Below, piece after piece: positions 15,949 to 25,659 of a stretch of DNA of 64,000 bases (positions are counted from its first letter, which is position 1; every line of letters starts with the position of its first letter). The notes beneath the pieces are model-generated. The model made no database searches, was not told the DNA's origin, and saw only the letters and a program-made list of their open reading frames with translations. The position numbers were made by a program, and so were the translations under genes. Source of the DNA: Mesorhizobium hawassense (GTDB lineage Bacteria > Pseudomonadota > Alphaproteobacteria > Rhizobiales > Rhizobiaceae); contig NZ_QMBP01000002.1 in assembly GCF_003289945.1 (NCBI RefSeq), forward strand, positions 496,001 through 560,000, in the 5' to 3' direction.

Positions 15949-17028
15949 TTGAAATCTTTTCGCGACAAGCGCCGCGATAACCGACCGCAGCACGCGAGGC
16001 CGGAACAGGTCCGCCCGCGCGATGCGTTTGCGGCTGGACGGCAGCAGGCCGCGTCCGAGCGCCGCGAAGCGAACCCGGCGGACCGACAGGATGCCAAACA
16101 GGCGCCGCGCGTGCTGGCACGCCGTGAGGGCGTGTTGCCCGCCGAGCGCCTGCCGCTGATCCTCGAGGTCGCGCCCAATGCCGACTACGCGCTGCTGGAC
16201 AGCGGCGCCGGCGAAAAGCTCGAGCAATACGGCCCTTACCGCATCGTTCGCCCCGAGGGCCAGGCGATCTGGCAGAGAGCCCTTCTGGCGAAGGAATGGG
16301 AGCGCGCCGACGCAATCTTCACCGGCGACACCGACGAGGAAGGCATCGGCCGCTGGCGCTTTCCAAAGCAGCCGCTCGGCGAAACCTGGCCGATGAAGCA
16401 TGACGACATCGACTATCTTGGCCGCTTCACCTCGTTCCGTCATGTCGGCGTCTTTCCGGAACAGGCCTCGCACTGGGACCATATGGCGGGGCTGATTGCG
16501 GCGGCGAAGCGCCCGGTCAAGGTGCTCAACCTGTTCGGCTATACCGGCCTTGCATCGCTGGTGGCGGCCCGCGCCGGCGCCGAGGTCACTCATGTCGATG
16601 CCTCGAAGAAGGCGATCGGCTGGGCGCGCGAGAACCAGGAGATGGCCGGCCTTTCCGACAAGCCGATCCGCTGGATCGTCGAGGACGCGGTGAAATTCGC
16701 CGAGCGCGAGGAGCGTCGCGGCAGCCGCTACGACATCGTGCTGTTCGATCCGCCGGCCTATGGCCGTGGCCCGAAGGGCGAGGTCTGGCAGTTGTTCGAG
16801 GACCTGCCGAGCCTCACCGACCTTTGCCGCTCGATCCTGACGCCGAAACCGCTTGCCGTCGTTCTCACCGCCTATTCGATCCGCGCCTCCTTCTTCGCCA
16901 TCCATGCGCTGATGCGCGATACTTTCGCCGGCATGGGCGGCACGGTCGAATCCGGCGAACTGATCATTCGCGAGAAATCCGCAGGCCGCGCGCTATCGAC
17001 CTCGCTGTTCTCGCGCTGGGTGGCTTGA
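15949..17028 (+). CDS. Class I SAM-dependent rRNA-type methyltransferase (RlmI-like)
   Basis: The 359-residue protein has a basic, low-complexity N-terminus (about 1-55). A SAM-binding Rossmann domain follows: 'VKVLNLFGYTGLASLVAARAGAEVTHVD' as motif I, and 'DIVLFDPPAYGRGP' as motif IV, the catalytic NPPY-like loop. It matches the SAM methyltransferase family related to RlmI/RlmK, which modify 23S rRNA cytosines or guanines; the target here is not proven. The frame starts with TTG at 15949 behind GGAG at 15935-15938; no in-frame ATG fits better. The next gene starts one base after its stop codon. Confidence 0.85.
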   Translation: MKSFRDKRRDNRPQHARPEQVRPRDAFAAGRQQAASERREANPADRQDAKQAPRVLARREGVLPAERLPLILEVAPNADYALLDSGAGEKLEQYGPYRIVRPEGQAIWQRALLAKEWERADAIFTGDTDEEGIGRWRFPKQPLGETWPMKHDDIDYLGRFTSFRHVGVFPEQASHWDHMAGLIAAAKRPVKVLNLFGYTGLASLVAARAGAEVTHVDASKKAIGWARENQEMAGLSDKPIRWIVEDAVKFAEREERRGSRYDIVLFDPPAYGRGPKGEVWQLFEDLPSLTDLCRSILTPKPLAVVLTAYSIRASFFAIHALMRDTFAGMGGTVESGELIIREKSAGRALSTSLFSRWVA

Positions 17029-17029
17029 A

Positions 17030-17890
17030 ATGAACGCACATGACGGCGCCCGCCCGGTCGGGCAGGTCAAGGAAGTCACCAGCCTTGCCAATCCGCTGGT
17101 CAAGGACATCAAGGCGCTGGCGCTCAAGAAATTCCGCGACCAGCAGAACGCCTTCATTGCCGAGGGCCTTAAGCTGGTCATCGACGCCCTCGACCTCGGC
17201 TGGTCGATCAAGACCCTGGTCTTCGCCAAGGCCGGGCGCGGCAATGCGGCCGTCGAGAAGGTCGCCGCGCGCACCGTCGCCGCCGGCGGCACCGTGCTTG
17301 AAGTCTCGGAAAAGGTACTGACCGCGATCACCCGCCGCGAAAACCCGCAAATGGTGGTCGGCGTCTTTGCGCAGCGTACCGTGCCGCTGACGGACATCCG
17401 CGCCAGGGACGGCGATGTCTGGGTGGCGCTCGACCGGGTGCGCGACCCCGGCAATCTCGGCACCGTGATCCGCACCGTCGATGCCGTCGGCGCCAAGGGC
17501 GTCATCCTGGTCGGCGACACCACCGATCCGTTCTCACTGGAGACGGTGCGCGCCACGATGGGCTCGATCTTCGCCGTGCCGGTCGCCAGGGCGACAGAGC
17601 AGGCCTTTCTCGCCTGGCGGCGCGATTTTTCGGGTCTTGTCGCTGGAACGCACCTCAAAGGCGCGGTCGACTATCGGTCTGTCGATTTCTCCAGGGGACC
17701 GGTTCTGTTGCTGATGGGCAATGAGCAGCAGGGCCTGCCGGACAGCCTTGCCGAAAGCTGCGATCGCTTGCTGAGGATCCCCCAGGCCGGCCGGGCGGAT
17801 TCGCTCAATCTGGCCGTCGCCACCGGCGTTATGCTGTTCGAGATCCGGCGCGGCGCATTGAAGCTCGATCCGGCCAACGACATTCGATGA
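17030..17890 (+). CDS. TrmH/SpoU-family RNA 2'-O-methyltransferase
   Basis: The 286-residue SPOUT enzyme has an N-terminal substrate-binding domain (residues 15-105). The knotted SAM domain follows, with motif 1 'LDRVRDPGNLGTVIRTVDAVG', motif 2 'VLLLMGNEQQGLP', and motif 3 'IPQAGRADSLNLAVATGVMLFE'. Members such as RlmB and TrmH methylate ribose 2'-OH in rRNA or tRNA. It overlaps nothing but is only one base after the methyltransferase gene, so they form an operon continuing into lspA. Confidence 0.92.
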   Translation: MNAHDGARPVGQVKEVTSLANPLVKDIKALALKKFRDQQNAFIAEGLKLVIDALDLGWSIKTLVFAKAGRGNAAVEKVAARTVAAGGTVLEVSEKVLTAITRRENPQMVVGVFAQRTVPLTDIRARDGDVWVALDRVRDPGNLGTVIRTVDAVGAKGVILVGDTTDPFSLETVRATMGSIFAVPVARATEQAFLAWRRDFSGLVAGTHLKGAVDYRSVDFSRGPVLLLMGNEQQGLPDSLAESCDRLLRIPQAGRADSLNLAVATGVMLFEIRRGALKLDPANDIR

Positions 17891-17900
17891 GGACTGCTTC

Positions 17901-18389
17901 GTGAAATCCTGGTCCCCTTATGTCGTGCTGGTCGTCATTGCCATTGCGCTCGATCAGTGGATCAAGCATTTGGTCGAAAACGGTCTCGCCTTCCAGGAGA
18001 AGGTGGACCTCTTGCCGTTTCTGGCGCTGTATCGCACCTACAACACCGGCATCGCCTTCTCGATGTTCCAGTCCTTCGGCGATACCGGCCTGGTGGTCGT
18101 CGCCGTGCTGGTCGTCGCCTTCGTGCTCTACCTCGCCACGCGCACGCCGGCCAGCCATGTCATCGCCCGCGTCGGCTTTGCCCTGATCATCGGCGGCGCG
18201 CTCGGCAACCTCATCGACCGCGCCGTCTACGGCCACGTCATCGACTACATCCTGTTCCACACCCCGGTCTGGTCCTTCGCGGTGTTCAACCTCGCCGACG
18301 CCCTCATTTCGGTCGGCGCGGCGCTGGTCGTCTTCGACGAACTGATCGGCTGGCGGCGCGAAGCCAAGCCACAGGATCCAGGCAATTGA
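17901..18389 (+). CDS. lspA: Lipoprotein signal peptidase
   Basis: The 162-residue, four-helix inner-membrane aspartic protease removes lipoprotein signal peptides after diacylglyceryl transfer. The conserved boxes are visible: 'DQWIKHLVENG', 'YNTGIAFSM', 'GGALGNLIDRAVYGHVIDYI' with the first catalytic Asp, and 'FNLADALISVGA' with the second. The start is GTG 17901 behind GAGGA. It follows the SpoU gene by 10 bases. Confidence 0.95.
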   Translation: MKSWSPYVVLVVIAIALDQWIKHLVENGLAFQEKVDLLPFLALYRTYNTGIAFSMFQSFGDTGLVVVAVLVVAFVLYLATRTPASHVIARVGFALIIGGALGNLIDRAVYGHVIDYILFHTPVWSFAVFNLADALISVGAALVVFDELIGWRREAKPQDPGN

Positions 18390-18442
18390 CCTCACGCGGT
18401 TGAAGCCGCAGAGTTTCTTCAGCCAGAACCGAGGAGAAAAAC

Positions 18443-19432
18443 GTGTCAGACACTTTCAAGGCCATCCTCGTTTCGCGCGATGCGGAGAAGAAGCAGTCCG
18501 TCGATGTCGTGGACCTCACCGAGGCCGATCTGATGGAGGGTGACGTCACCGTTGCCGTCGAGGCGACGACGGTGAACTACAAGGATGGGCTGGCCATCAC
18601 CGGCAAGGCGCCTGTCGTGCGCCGCTGGCCGCTGGTTCCTGGCATCGATTTCGCCGGCACGGTGATCTCCTCTTCGCATGCCGACTGGCGCAAGGGCGAT
18701 CATGTCATCCTCAATGGCTGGGGCGTCGGCGAGACGCACTACGGCGCCTATGCCGGCCGCGCCCGAGTCAACGGCGACTGGCTGGTGCCGCTGCCCGAGA
18801 GCATGAGCGCGCACGACGCGATGGCCGTCGGTACGGCGGGCTACACGGCGATGCTCTCCGTCATGGCGCTGGAGCGGCATGGCATCGTGCCGGACCGCGG
18901 CCCGGTGGTGGTGACGGGCGCCGCCGGCGGCGTCGGCTCGGTCGCCATCTCGATCCTGTCGAGCCTCGGCTACCATGTCGTCGCCTCGACCGGCCGCAAC
19001 GCCGAAAGCCCCTATCTGATCGACCTCGGCGCGGCCGAGGTAATCTCGCGCGAGGAGCTCAGCCAGCCGGCGAAGCCGCTTGCCAAGGAGCGCTGGGCGG
19101 GCGGCGTCGACTCGGTCGGCAGCCATACCCTGGCCAATGTGCTTTCTATGACCTCCTATGGCGGTGCGATCGCCGCCTGCGGCCTGGCCGGTGGCATGGA
19201 CCTGCCCTCGAGCGTCGCGCCCTTCATCTTGCGCGGCGTGTCGCTGCTCGGCATCGATTCCGTGATGGCGCCGAAAGCCGTCCGCCTGGAGGCCTGGCGC
19301 CGCATCGGCGCCGATCTCGACTTGAAGAAGCTGTCGACATTGTCGCGCACGATCGGTTTCGAGGGCATTACGGCTGCCGCGCGCGACATCGTCGAGGGCA
19401 AGATAAGGGGCCGCATCGTCGTCGATATGTAG
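18443..19432 (+). CDS. acuI: AcuI/YhdH-type acrylyl-CoA reductase (MDR family)
   Basis: The 329-residue NADPH-dependent oxidoreductase is of the YhdH/AcuI group, which reduces acrylyl-CoA to propionyl-CoA and protects from that electrophile. Typical segments are 'VNYKDGLAITGKAPVVRRWPLVPGIDFAG', 'GWGVGETHYGAYA' and the Rossmann start 'VVVTGAAGGVGSVAISILSSLGY'. There are no zinc-ligand cysteines. The start is GTG 18443 behind GAGGAGAAAA. It follows lspA by 53 bases, but no propionate genes are nearby, so the assignment is by family. Confidence 0.87.
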   Translation: MSDTFKAILVSRDAEKKQSVDVVDLTEADLMEGDVTVAVEATTVNYKDGLAITGKAPVVRRWPLVPGIDFAGTVISSSHADWRKGDHVILNGWGVGETHYGAYAGRARVNGDWLVPLPESMSAHDAMAVGTAGYTAMLSVMALERHGIVPDRGPVVVTGAAGGVGSVAISILSSLGYHVVASTGRNAESPYLIDLGAAEVISREELSQPAKPLAKERWAGGVDSVGSHTLANVLSMTSYGGAIAACGLAGGMDLPSSVAPFILRGVSLLGIDSVMAPKAVRLEAWRRIGADLDLKKLSTLSRTIGFEGITAAARDIVEGKIRGRIVVDM

Positions 19433-19551
19433 CCGACAACCCTTCTGGAGCGCTGGTTTCGTCCGGGCCGGAGCCCGGATTCCGCGAAGATCGCTAAAAT
19501 TCGAACGATCCGCCGCAGCCTTCCATAATCTCTGTCTGGCATGGTTTACGG

Positions 19552-21831
19552 ATGGTCGCGGACTCCGACATCAGACAGGGCAGCAAAGCCGCGGACGCTG
19601 ACAGGCTCATCCTCGATGCGCCGAGGCGGCAGGTGCTCGTCGCCCCGCCGCTGGCCCCCGATTTGCCAGCCGACAGGCACGAAGGCCTGCCTTTCCTGAC
19701 GATCGTCGCTATCGCCGTTCTAGCGGGTCTGGCGCATCTTACCGGCGCGCCGATCATCGTCACCGTCGGCCTCGCCGCCGCCGCTCTTGCCGGCCTTGCC
19801 ATGCATCTGCGCAACCGGCGCGACGAGCGGCGCACCGCGACGCTGCTCGACGAGACCGCCGCCCGCAGCCGCGCCGAGATCGAGACCCTCGCCGACCGCA
19901 TGTGGGAGATGCAGGAGAGCGAGGAGCGCTTTCGCGGCCTGATCGATGCGCTTGGCGACCTCGTCGTCCACCGCGATCGAGACGGCCATATCGTCTATGC
20001 CAACAGTGTCTTTGCCTCGCTCGTCGAGGTCGACGCGCGCGATCTCGCCGGCAAGACCTTGTCGGAGCTCGGCATCGACGTCGGCATCGTCCCCGATGCC
20101 GCCTTTTCCGATCATGAATGCCTGAGCTCAACCGACGTCGCGATCCGCACGCCGGGCGGGCCGCGCTGGTTCTCCTGGATCGAATTGTCGGTGCGCGACA
20201 AGGACAGTGGCGCGGTTTCGCACCGGGCGATCGCCCGCGACATCACCGCCCGCAAGCGCGCCGAATCCTCGCTGATCACCGCGCGCGAACGGGCCGAATA
20301 TGCCAGCCAGGCCAAGTCGCGCTTCCTCGCCACCGTCAGCCATGAGATCCGCACGCCGATGAACGGCATCATGGGCATGGCGAAGCTGCTCGCCGACACC
20401 GACCTGTCGCCGGAGCAGCGCACTTATGTCGGGGCTGTTTCCACCTCGGCCAGCGCGCTGCTCGCGCTCATCGAGGACCTGCTCGACTATTCCAAGATCG
20501 AGGCCGGCCGCTTCGAGCCCGAGCCGCAGCCGACGTCGCTGCGCGAGATCGCCGACAACATCATCGAGCTCCTAGCCGCGAAAGCCTTCGCCAAGAACAT
20601 CGGCCTCGGCTGCCATGTCGAGCCCGACGTGCCGCAGATGATCACAGCCGACCCCGGCCGCGTGCGCCAGGTGCTGCTCAACCTCATCGGCAATGCGGTG
20701 AAATTCACCGACACCGGCGGCGTGCTGCTCACCGTGGCGCGCGCCCGCACCGACACCACCGACCGCATCTGCTTCACCGTCGCCGACACCGGCCCGGGAC
20801 TGCGTGAAAAGGACATGGAGCGCATCTTCGAGGAGTTCGAGCAGTCCGACGGCACCTCGACCAGGGTGCATGGCGGCGCGGGGCTGGGCCTTGCCATCTC
20901 GAAGCGGCTGGTGGCGGCCATGGGCGGCACGATCTCGGTTTCGAGCCGGCTCGGCGAAGGCTCCGAATTCGTGCTCGAGATCCCGGCGGTCGCGGCCACC
21001 GAACCGCCGCCGCACCGCCACAACATCCTCGCCGACCGGCGGGCGGTGATCGTCTCGAAGAACGCCATCGAGGCCGATGCCATCGCCCGCACGATCAGGG
21101 CTCATGGCGGCATCGTCGAGGTCGCGGCGACGCCGAGCCAGGCCGCCCCGTTTGCCGCCGGCTGCAACGTGCTCCTGATCGACGCGGCCCTTGAAAACGC
21201 TGACGGCAGATTGCTCAAGCGGCTACGCGAATCGGGCTTTGTCGATTGCGAAGCCATCACCCTGATCGCGCCGACCGATCGCGGCATGCTCGGCGAATTC
21301 CGCGCCAGCGGCTACGCCACCTTTCTGGCGAGACCCGTGCGCGGCGAAACCCTGTTGCGGGTGCTGCTGACCAGCCATGGCTCGACGCTCGCCCAGCCGC
21401 AACCACAGCCGCGCGGCGCCGCTTCCGCGCGCAGGCGCGATCAGGGCCTGTCGGTGCTGATCGCCGAGGACAACGACATCAACGCCATGCTGGCGCGCGC
21501 CACGCTGCTCAAGGCGGGGCATCGCGTCAAGATCGTCGGTAACGGCAAGGCTGCGGTCGATGCCGTTACCGATGCCGGCCTCAAGTTCCGCTTCGACGTG
21601 GTGCTGATGGACCTGCACATGCCTGTCATGGATGGGCTGGATGCCATCGCCGCCATCCGTCGCCATGAAGAATCCATGGCCATGCCGCCGATCCCCATCA
21701 TGGTGCTTTCGGCCGACAGCCAGGAAAAGACCCGGCATGCCGTGCTCGCCCACGGCGCCAGCGGTTTCGTGACCAAGCCCCTCGATCCTGACGCGCTTGT
21801 CCAGGCGGTCGAGGGCCAGGTTGCGGCCTGA
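19552..21831 (+). CDS. Membrane hybrid histidine kinase with PAS and receiver domains
   Basis: The 759-residue sensor has two transmembrane helices (about 47-63 and 66-84) with almost no periplasmic loop and a PAS domain (about 125-235). The HisKA box '[15 protein letters not shown]' carries the phospho-acceptor H264. The HATPase domain has '[11 protein letters not shown]', 'DTGPGL' and '[14 protein letters not shown]'. A degenerate receiver-like segment (about 490-610) precedes the C-terminal receiver ('[13 protein letters not shown]', '[12 protein letters not shown]', phospho-acceptor D687). No response regulator gene lies nearby, so it is an orphan kinase. The ribosome site before ATG 19552 is weak. 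Confidence 0.9.
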   Translation: MVADSDIRQGSKAADADRLILDAPRRQVLVAPPLAPDLPADRHEGLPFLTIVAIAVLAGLAHLTGAPIIVTVGLAAAALAGLAMHLRNRRDERRTATLLDETAARSRAEIETLADRMWEMQESEERFRGLIDALGDLVVHRDRDGHIVYANSVFASLVEVDARDLAGKTLSELGIDVGIVPDAAFSDHECLSSTDVAIRTPGGPRWFSWIELSVRDKDSGAVSHRAIARDITARKRAESSLITARERAEYASQAKSRFLATVSHEIRTPMNGIMGMAKLLADTDLSPEQRTYVGAVSTSASALLALIEDLLDYSKIEAGRFEPEPQPTSLREIADNIIELLAAKAFAKNIGLGCHVEPDVPQMITADPGRVRQVLLNLIGNAVKFTDTGGVLLTVARARTDTTDRICFTVADTGPGLREKDMERIFEEFEQSDGTSTRVHGGAGLGLAISKRLVAAMGGTISVSSRLGEGSEFVLEIPAVAATEPPPHRHNILADRRAVIVSKNAIEADAIARTIRAHGGIVEVAATPSQAAPFAAGCNVLLIDAALENADGRLLKRLRESGFVDCEAITLIAPTDRGMLGEFRASGYATFLARPVRGETLLRVLLTSHGSTLAQPQPQPRGAASARRRDQGLSVLIAEDNDINAMLARATLLKAGHRVKIVGNGKAAVDAVTDAGLKFRFDVVLMDLHMPVMDGLDAIAAIRRHEESMAMPPIPIMVLSADSQEKTRHAVLAHGASGFVTKPLDPDALVQAVEGQVAA

Positions 21832-21945
21832 GGAAATTTTTGACGCTTGAAAGCCTTGGGTCGCTTGGCTTTGGCCGTCACAAGATAGCCGGTTGAGGGT
21901 ATTGCCCAGCCGACAAAGTATTGCCCGCCACGCCGTATCACGGTA

Positions 21946-21964
21946 CTGTCACAATCCTGTTGCA
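21946..21964 (+). promoter_or_regulatory. Candidate Pho box upstream of olsB
   Basis: CTGTCAC (21946-21952), four spacer bases AATC, then CTGTTGC (21957-21963) match the PhoB-site plan of two CTGTCAT-like heptamers on an 11-base period. It lies about 50 bases before the olsB start. Ornithine-lipid synthesis is induced by phosphate limitation through PhoB in Sinorhizobium, so the position makes biological sense. Confidence 0.65.
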
Positions 21965-22014
21965 CCTACACCGTATCCCCGTGCCAAGAGGGATGGCTCG
22001 AAGGAGAATCACTC

Positions 22015-22902
22015 GTGCATACAGTCATGCCTGAATGTGACACTCGGCCGAATGCCGGCGGCGCCCTGCTCGCCGCCCGGACCGCCGACGCCGTCGCAAG
22101 CGGTGCTCCGCTGGGCCGCATCGGCAACCTCGAAGTGCGGCTGGCCCGCAACGAGGCCGAGATCGCCGCCGCCCAGGAAGTCCGCTATCGGGTATTCTAT
22201 GACGAGCTTGGCGCGCGGAAGGACCTGTTCCAGGCGCAGGACCGGCGCGACGCCGACCGCTTCGACCCGCTCTGCGATCACCTTCTCGTGTTCGACACGT
22301 CCCTCCCCGGCCCTGAACACCGCCGCATCGTCGGCACCTACCGCTTGCTGCGGCAGGAGATCGCCACGGCCGCCGGCGGCTTCTATTCCGAGGGCGAGTT
22401 CGAGTTGACCAAGCTTGTCGCGCGGCACCCCGGCCAGCGCTTCCTCGAACTGGGCCGCTCCTGTGTCCTCAAGGAATACCGTTCCAAGCGCACCATCGAG
22501 GCGCTGTGGCAGGGCATCTGGGCCTACATCAATCATTACAACATCGGTGTGATGACAGGCTGCGCTTCCTTCCACGGCATTGTGCCGGCAGCGCATGCCG
22601 AGGCGCTGACCTATCTTGCCCATCATTGCCGCACCGACTCCGCCTGGGATGTCCGCGCGGTTCCGGGGCGCTACTGCTCAATGGATCTGATGCCGATCGA
22701 AGCGGTGAACACCAAGGCGGCGATCGCCGCCATGCCGCCCCTGGTCAAGGGTTACCTGCGCGTCGGCGCCCGCATCGGCGACGGCTGCGTCATCGACCAC
22801 GAATTCTCGACCGTCGACGTCTTCGTCGTCATGCCGGTCAAGGAGATCGGCGCCCGCTACGTCAACTACTACGGTGGCGAAGGCCAGCGCTTCGCGGCGT
22901 GA
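22015..22902 (+). CDS. olsB: L-ornithine N(alpha)-acyltransferase (ornithine lipid synthesis)
   Basis: The 295-residue GNAT-fold acyltransferase transfers a 3-hydroxyacyl group from acyl carrier protein to ornithine, making lyso-ornithine lipid, a phosphorus-free membrane lipid. Diagnostic segments are 'AQEVRYRVFYDELGA', 'DPLCDHLLVFD', 'IVGTYRLLRQEIA', 'ELTKLVARHPGQRFLELGRSCVLKEYR', and 'CASFHGIVP'. The start is GTG 22015 with AAGGAG at 22001-22006. The acyltransferase partner olsA is not adjacent. A candidate Pho box stands 50 bases upstream. Confidence 0.88.
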   Translation: MHTVMPECDTRPNAGGALLAARTADAVASGAPLGRIGNLEVRLARNEAEIAAAQEVRYRVFYDELGARKDLFQAQDRRDADRFDPLCDHLLVFDTSLPGPEHRRIVGTYRLLRQEIATAAGGFYSEGEFELTKLVARHPGQRFLELGRSCVLKEYRSKRTIEALWQGIWAYINHYNIGVMTGCASFHGIVPAAHAEALTYLAHHCRTDSAWDVRAVPGRYCSMDLMPIEAVNTKAAIAAMPPLVKGYLRVGARIGDGCVIDHEFSTVDVFVVMPVKEIGARYVNYYGGEGQRFAA

Positions 22903-22906
22903 TGCC

Positions 22907-23004
22907 GGTGAATGGTGAATAGTAAATGGTGAATGGCATGCAACCAGTGCTGCTGCTACTCCGCCACTGAACATTCACTATTTCACCATTCACTATTCAC
23001 CATT
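22907..23004. repeat. Heptamer repeats GTGAATR arranged as a large inverted repeat
   Basis: The left arm (22907-22936) is built of GTGAATG/GTGAATA heptamers. The right arm (22972-23004) is the same heptamers on the other strand, giving an imperfect stem of about 30 bp with a 35-base loop. It fills the gap between convergent olsB and the TRIC-type gene and probably acts as a bidirectional terminator. Confidence 0.8.
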
Positions 23005-23006
23005 GC

Positions 23007-23639
23007 TCACGGAATATCCTCGGGCCTTCGCCCAGGCCGGCTCTTATAGGCCGGAAACGACCAGCCGAATTTGAGCGCACCGCCGCGCACCACGAATGCG
23101 CCCGCGAAGCCGAGCAGGCTGGATGCCAGCGCCGGCAGGCCGGCAAGATCGCCAAGGGTGAAGATGGTGGCGCCGGCAAGGGCGGCGGTGACATAGATTT
23201 CGGGCCTGAGCAGCACCGAGGGTTCGCCGGCAAGCAAGTCGCGCAAAATACCGCCGAAGGTCGCCGTCAGCACGCCCATGATGACCGACACGACCGGCGA
23301 GCCGGTGATCGCCAGCCCCTTGGCCGCGCCCATCACGGAGAACGCGGCAAGCCCGATGGCGTCGAGCCAGAGCAGCAGCTTGTAGCGGGATTCGAAGCGG
23401 TGGGCGCTGAAGAAGACCAGCACCGCGACCACGGCGCAGATCAGCACATAGCCGCTGCTGGCGACCCAGAACACCGGCAGGTTGAGGATGACATCGCGCA
23501 GCGTACCGCCACCGATGCCGGTGACGCTGGCCAGAAACAGGAAGCCGATAATGTCGAGCTGCTTGCGCGATGCGGCAAGCGCGCCCGTCGCCGCGAAGAC
23601 GGCGACGCCGGCATAGTCGAGCAACGCGATGGGGTTCAT
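23007..23639 (-). CDS. TRIC-type cation channel family protein (UPF0126/YicG-like)
   Basis: The 210-residue protein has seven predicted membrane helices in the two-repeat pattern of bacterial TRIC channels. First repeat: 'LDYAGVAVFAATGALAASRKQLDIIGFLFLASVTGIGGGTLRDVILN' region. Second repeat: 'LDAIGLAAFSVMGAAKGLA' and 'LTATFGGILRDLLAGEPSVLLRPEIY'. The paired 'GGG/GGI-LRD' motifs are the family hallmark. Bacterial members are cation channels or glycine-linked transport proteins of unclear physiology. Heptamer-type repeats flank the gene on both sides, with different heptamers at each end. Confidence 0.88.
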   Translation of the reverse strand: MNPIALLDYAGVAVFAATGALAASRKQLDIIGFLFLASVTGIGGGTLRDVILNLPVFWVASSGYVLICAVVAVLVFFSAHRFESRYKLLLWLDAIGLAAFSVMGAAKGLAITGSPVVSVIMGVLTATFGGILRDLLAGEPSVLLRPEIYVTAALAGATIFTLGDLAGLPALASSLLGFAGAFVVRGGALKFGWSFPAYKSRPGRRPEDIP

Positions 23640-23656
23640 AGGATGAGGCAGTAGGA

Positions 23657-23754
<98 letters not shown>

Positions 23755-23755
<1 letters not shown>

Positions 23756-24387
23756 CACGCATCCTTCTCGGCCTGCTCGTTCACCGGACCCGGCTCGACC
23801 TTCGCCTCGGCGGCCGTCTTCGGGCCACCCTTGGCGACGCCGACCATTGCCGGCCGCAGCACGCGCTCGCCGATCGAATAGCCCGGCTGCACGACCTGGA
23901 CGACGGTGCCGGCCGGAACCTCCGGATTGGGCACCTCGAACATCGCCTGGTGGAAGTTCGGATCGAACTTCTCGCCTTCGGGCGCGAGCTTCTTCACCCC
24001 GTGGCGCTCCAGCGCCGAAAGCATGGCGCGCTCGGTGAGATCCACGCCTTCGATCAGCGACTTGAAGCCGGCGTCGCCGGCGGCCTTCGCCTCGGCCGGG
24101 ATCGCATCCAGCGCCCGGCGCAGGTTGTCGGACACCGACAGCATGTCGCGCGCGAAATTGGCGACCGCATAGGCACGGGCGTCCTGGACGTCGCGCGCGG
24201 TGCGCCGCCGCAGATTCTCCATTTCGGCCGCGACGCGCAGCGCGCGGTCCTTCAATTCCTCATTTTCCTTCAGCAGCCGCACAAGCGCTTCATAGTCGCC
24301 GTCGACGCCACCTTCCGCACGCTCGCCGGAAGCCTGGGTGGCTTCCATATCTTCGGGCGTGCGTTCGTCTTTTGCCTGGTCGCTCAT
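23755..24387 (-). CDS. grpE: Nucleotide exchange factor GrpE
   Basis: The 210-residue protein is the ADP-exchange co-chaperone of DnaK. A long N-terminal coiled coil (about 35-85, '[31 protein letters not shown]') leads to the beta domain with the signature '[47 protein letters not shown]'-type sequence (residues 145-190). ATG 24387 (MSDQAKD) with GGGAAA upstream is preferred over ATG 24402. hrcA and dnaK are not adjacent. The stop codon touches the inverted heptamer repeat. Confidence 0.95.
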
Positions 24388-24602
24388 CGCGTTTCCCGTC
24401 ATTCGGATTGCTCTGGATTTGCGCCCGATATCGAGGTTTGGAGGCCAAAAATCAAGGGGTAAGCGCAGCCGCGGGATATACGCGATCGTTCCAGATTAAT
24501 TCAAATTTTACCCTATCACGGAGCTTTGCTTGCTCTCGAATGACGTTGCGGGAACCATAGGCGGGCTGCAGGAGTTTCGAAGCCGACACAGGATTTGGGA
24601 CG

Positions 24603-24803
24603 ATGAACGGCAAAAACGGCAACAGGCGCGCCGAACTGGCCAACGATATCAGGCGGCAGGCGGGCAGCGAGGCGACCAAGCGCTTCCTGCGCACCTTGCC
24701 GGGATTTCGCTTGGAAAAGGAGATGCCGCAGCGGTTGAGCGACCTGCTTGACCGCCTCGATGGCGCCGACGCCAAGAAAACGGGCGGCGAACGGCGTCAA
24801 TAG
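24603..24803 (+). CDS. Small basic protein of unknown function
   Basis: A 66-residue, charged, soluble protein with no clear family. ATG 24603 follows GGGACG. The centre 'LPGFRLEKEMPQRLSDLLDRLDGAD' ends in an amphipathic helix loosely like the second helix of NepR-type anti-sigma factors. The first helix does not match, and no PhyR or EcfG gene is nearby, so no function is proposed. The preceding 200 bases after the divergent grpE start hold no gene and must carry both promoters. Confidence 0.5.
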   Translation: MNGKNGNRRAELANDIRRQAGSEATKRFLRTLPGFRLEKEMPQRLSDLLDRLDGADAKKTGGERRQ

Positions 24804-24846
24804 CCGCCCGCCGCAAAGAGGGCGATCTCAGGAAAAAATGAGCGGT

Positions 24847-25467
24847 CTAAGCCGCTTTCCTGTCATCGCGCATCAGCGCTTCGCCGTGGCGGATTTCGGT
24901 GCCGAGCACCTTCAAGCATTCCCGCATGAAGGCGGCAAGGCCCGGCCAGCCCTTGGCCGAAACCAGATTGCCGTCGACATGCGCGCCGGTCGGGGCGACG
25001 TCGATATAGATGCCGCCGGCAAGCGTCACTTCCGGCTCGCAATAATGCAGCGCCGCGACTTGCCTGCCGCGCACCACGCCATCGACCGCGATCAGGATCT
25101 GCACGCCGTGGCAGATGGTGAAGATCGGCTTGCCGACCTCGTGGAAATGCCTGACCAGCGCCTGTACGCGCTTGTCGATGCGGATATATTCCGGTCCGCG
25201 CCCGCCCGCCGCATACACCGCGTCATATTCGGCCGGGTTCACCTCGGCGAAGGTCTTGTTGAGGATGTAATCGTGGCCAAGCTTTTCGGTATAGGTTTGG
25301 TGGCCTTCGAAGTCGTGCAACGAGGTCTTGAGCACGTCGCCCGCCTTCTTGTCCGGGCAGACGACGTGGACGGTGTGACCCACCGCGTGCATGGCCTGTT
25401 CAAAGACGAAAATCTCGTACTCCTCGCTGAACTCGCCAACGAGCATCAATATCTTCTTGCCTGCCAT
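24847..25467 (-). CDS. DJ-1/PfpI family protein
   Basis: The 206-residue protein is of the DJ-1/PfpI superfamily, with the nucleophile-elbow cysteine C119 in 'FTICHGVQIL' and the glutamate loop near 'GEFSEEYEIFVFEQAM' (residues 11-26). Members include glyoxalases, chaperone-like proteins and proteases. Here it is closest in length and motif to the amidotransferase-like group with an insert; the activity is not known. It is a single gene; the 192 bases upstream before the GMC gene contain nothing recognisable. Confidence 0.88.
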   Translation of the reverse strand: MAGKKILMLVGEFSEEYEIFVFEQAMHAVGHTVHVVCPDKKAGDVLKTSLHDFEGHQTYTEKLGHDYILNKTFAEVNPAEYDAVYAAGGRGPEYIRIDKRVQALVRHFHEVGKPIFTICHGVQILIAVDGVVRGRQVAALHYCEPEVTLAGGIYIDVAPTGAHVDGNLVSAKGWPGLAAFMRECLKVLGTEIRHGEALMRDDRKAA

Positions 25468-25659
25468 GCCGTTTCCTCCCTTTGCCGGCTATTTATTTCG
25501 AGGTACGAAATAATAACCCTATCCTAAGGGCAAGACGACGGAAGGGAAAGCACAAATCGCCAAATTGGTCTGACCAGATGGATTCGATCCGGTCGACTTG
25601 CAGGCAAGGGCCGCACTGCCACGACAGAACCGAAGAAGCTGGTCGGACCAAGATCAACA

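Noticed and set aside
15787..16905. A 372-codon minus-strand frame across the RlmI-like methyltransferase
   Set aside because: It is opposite a gene with clear SAM motifs and has no recognisable domain.
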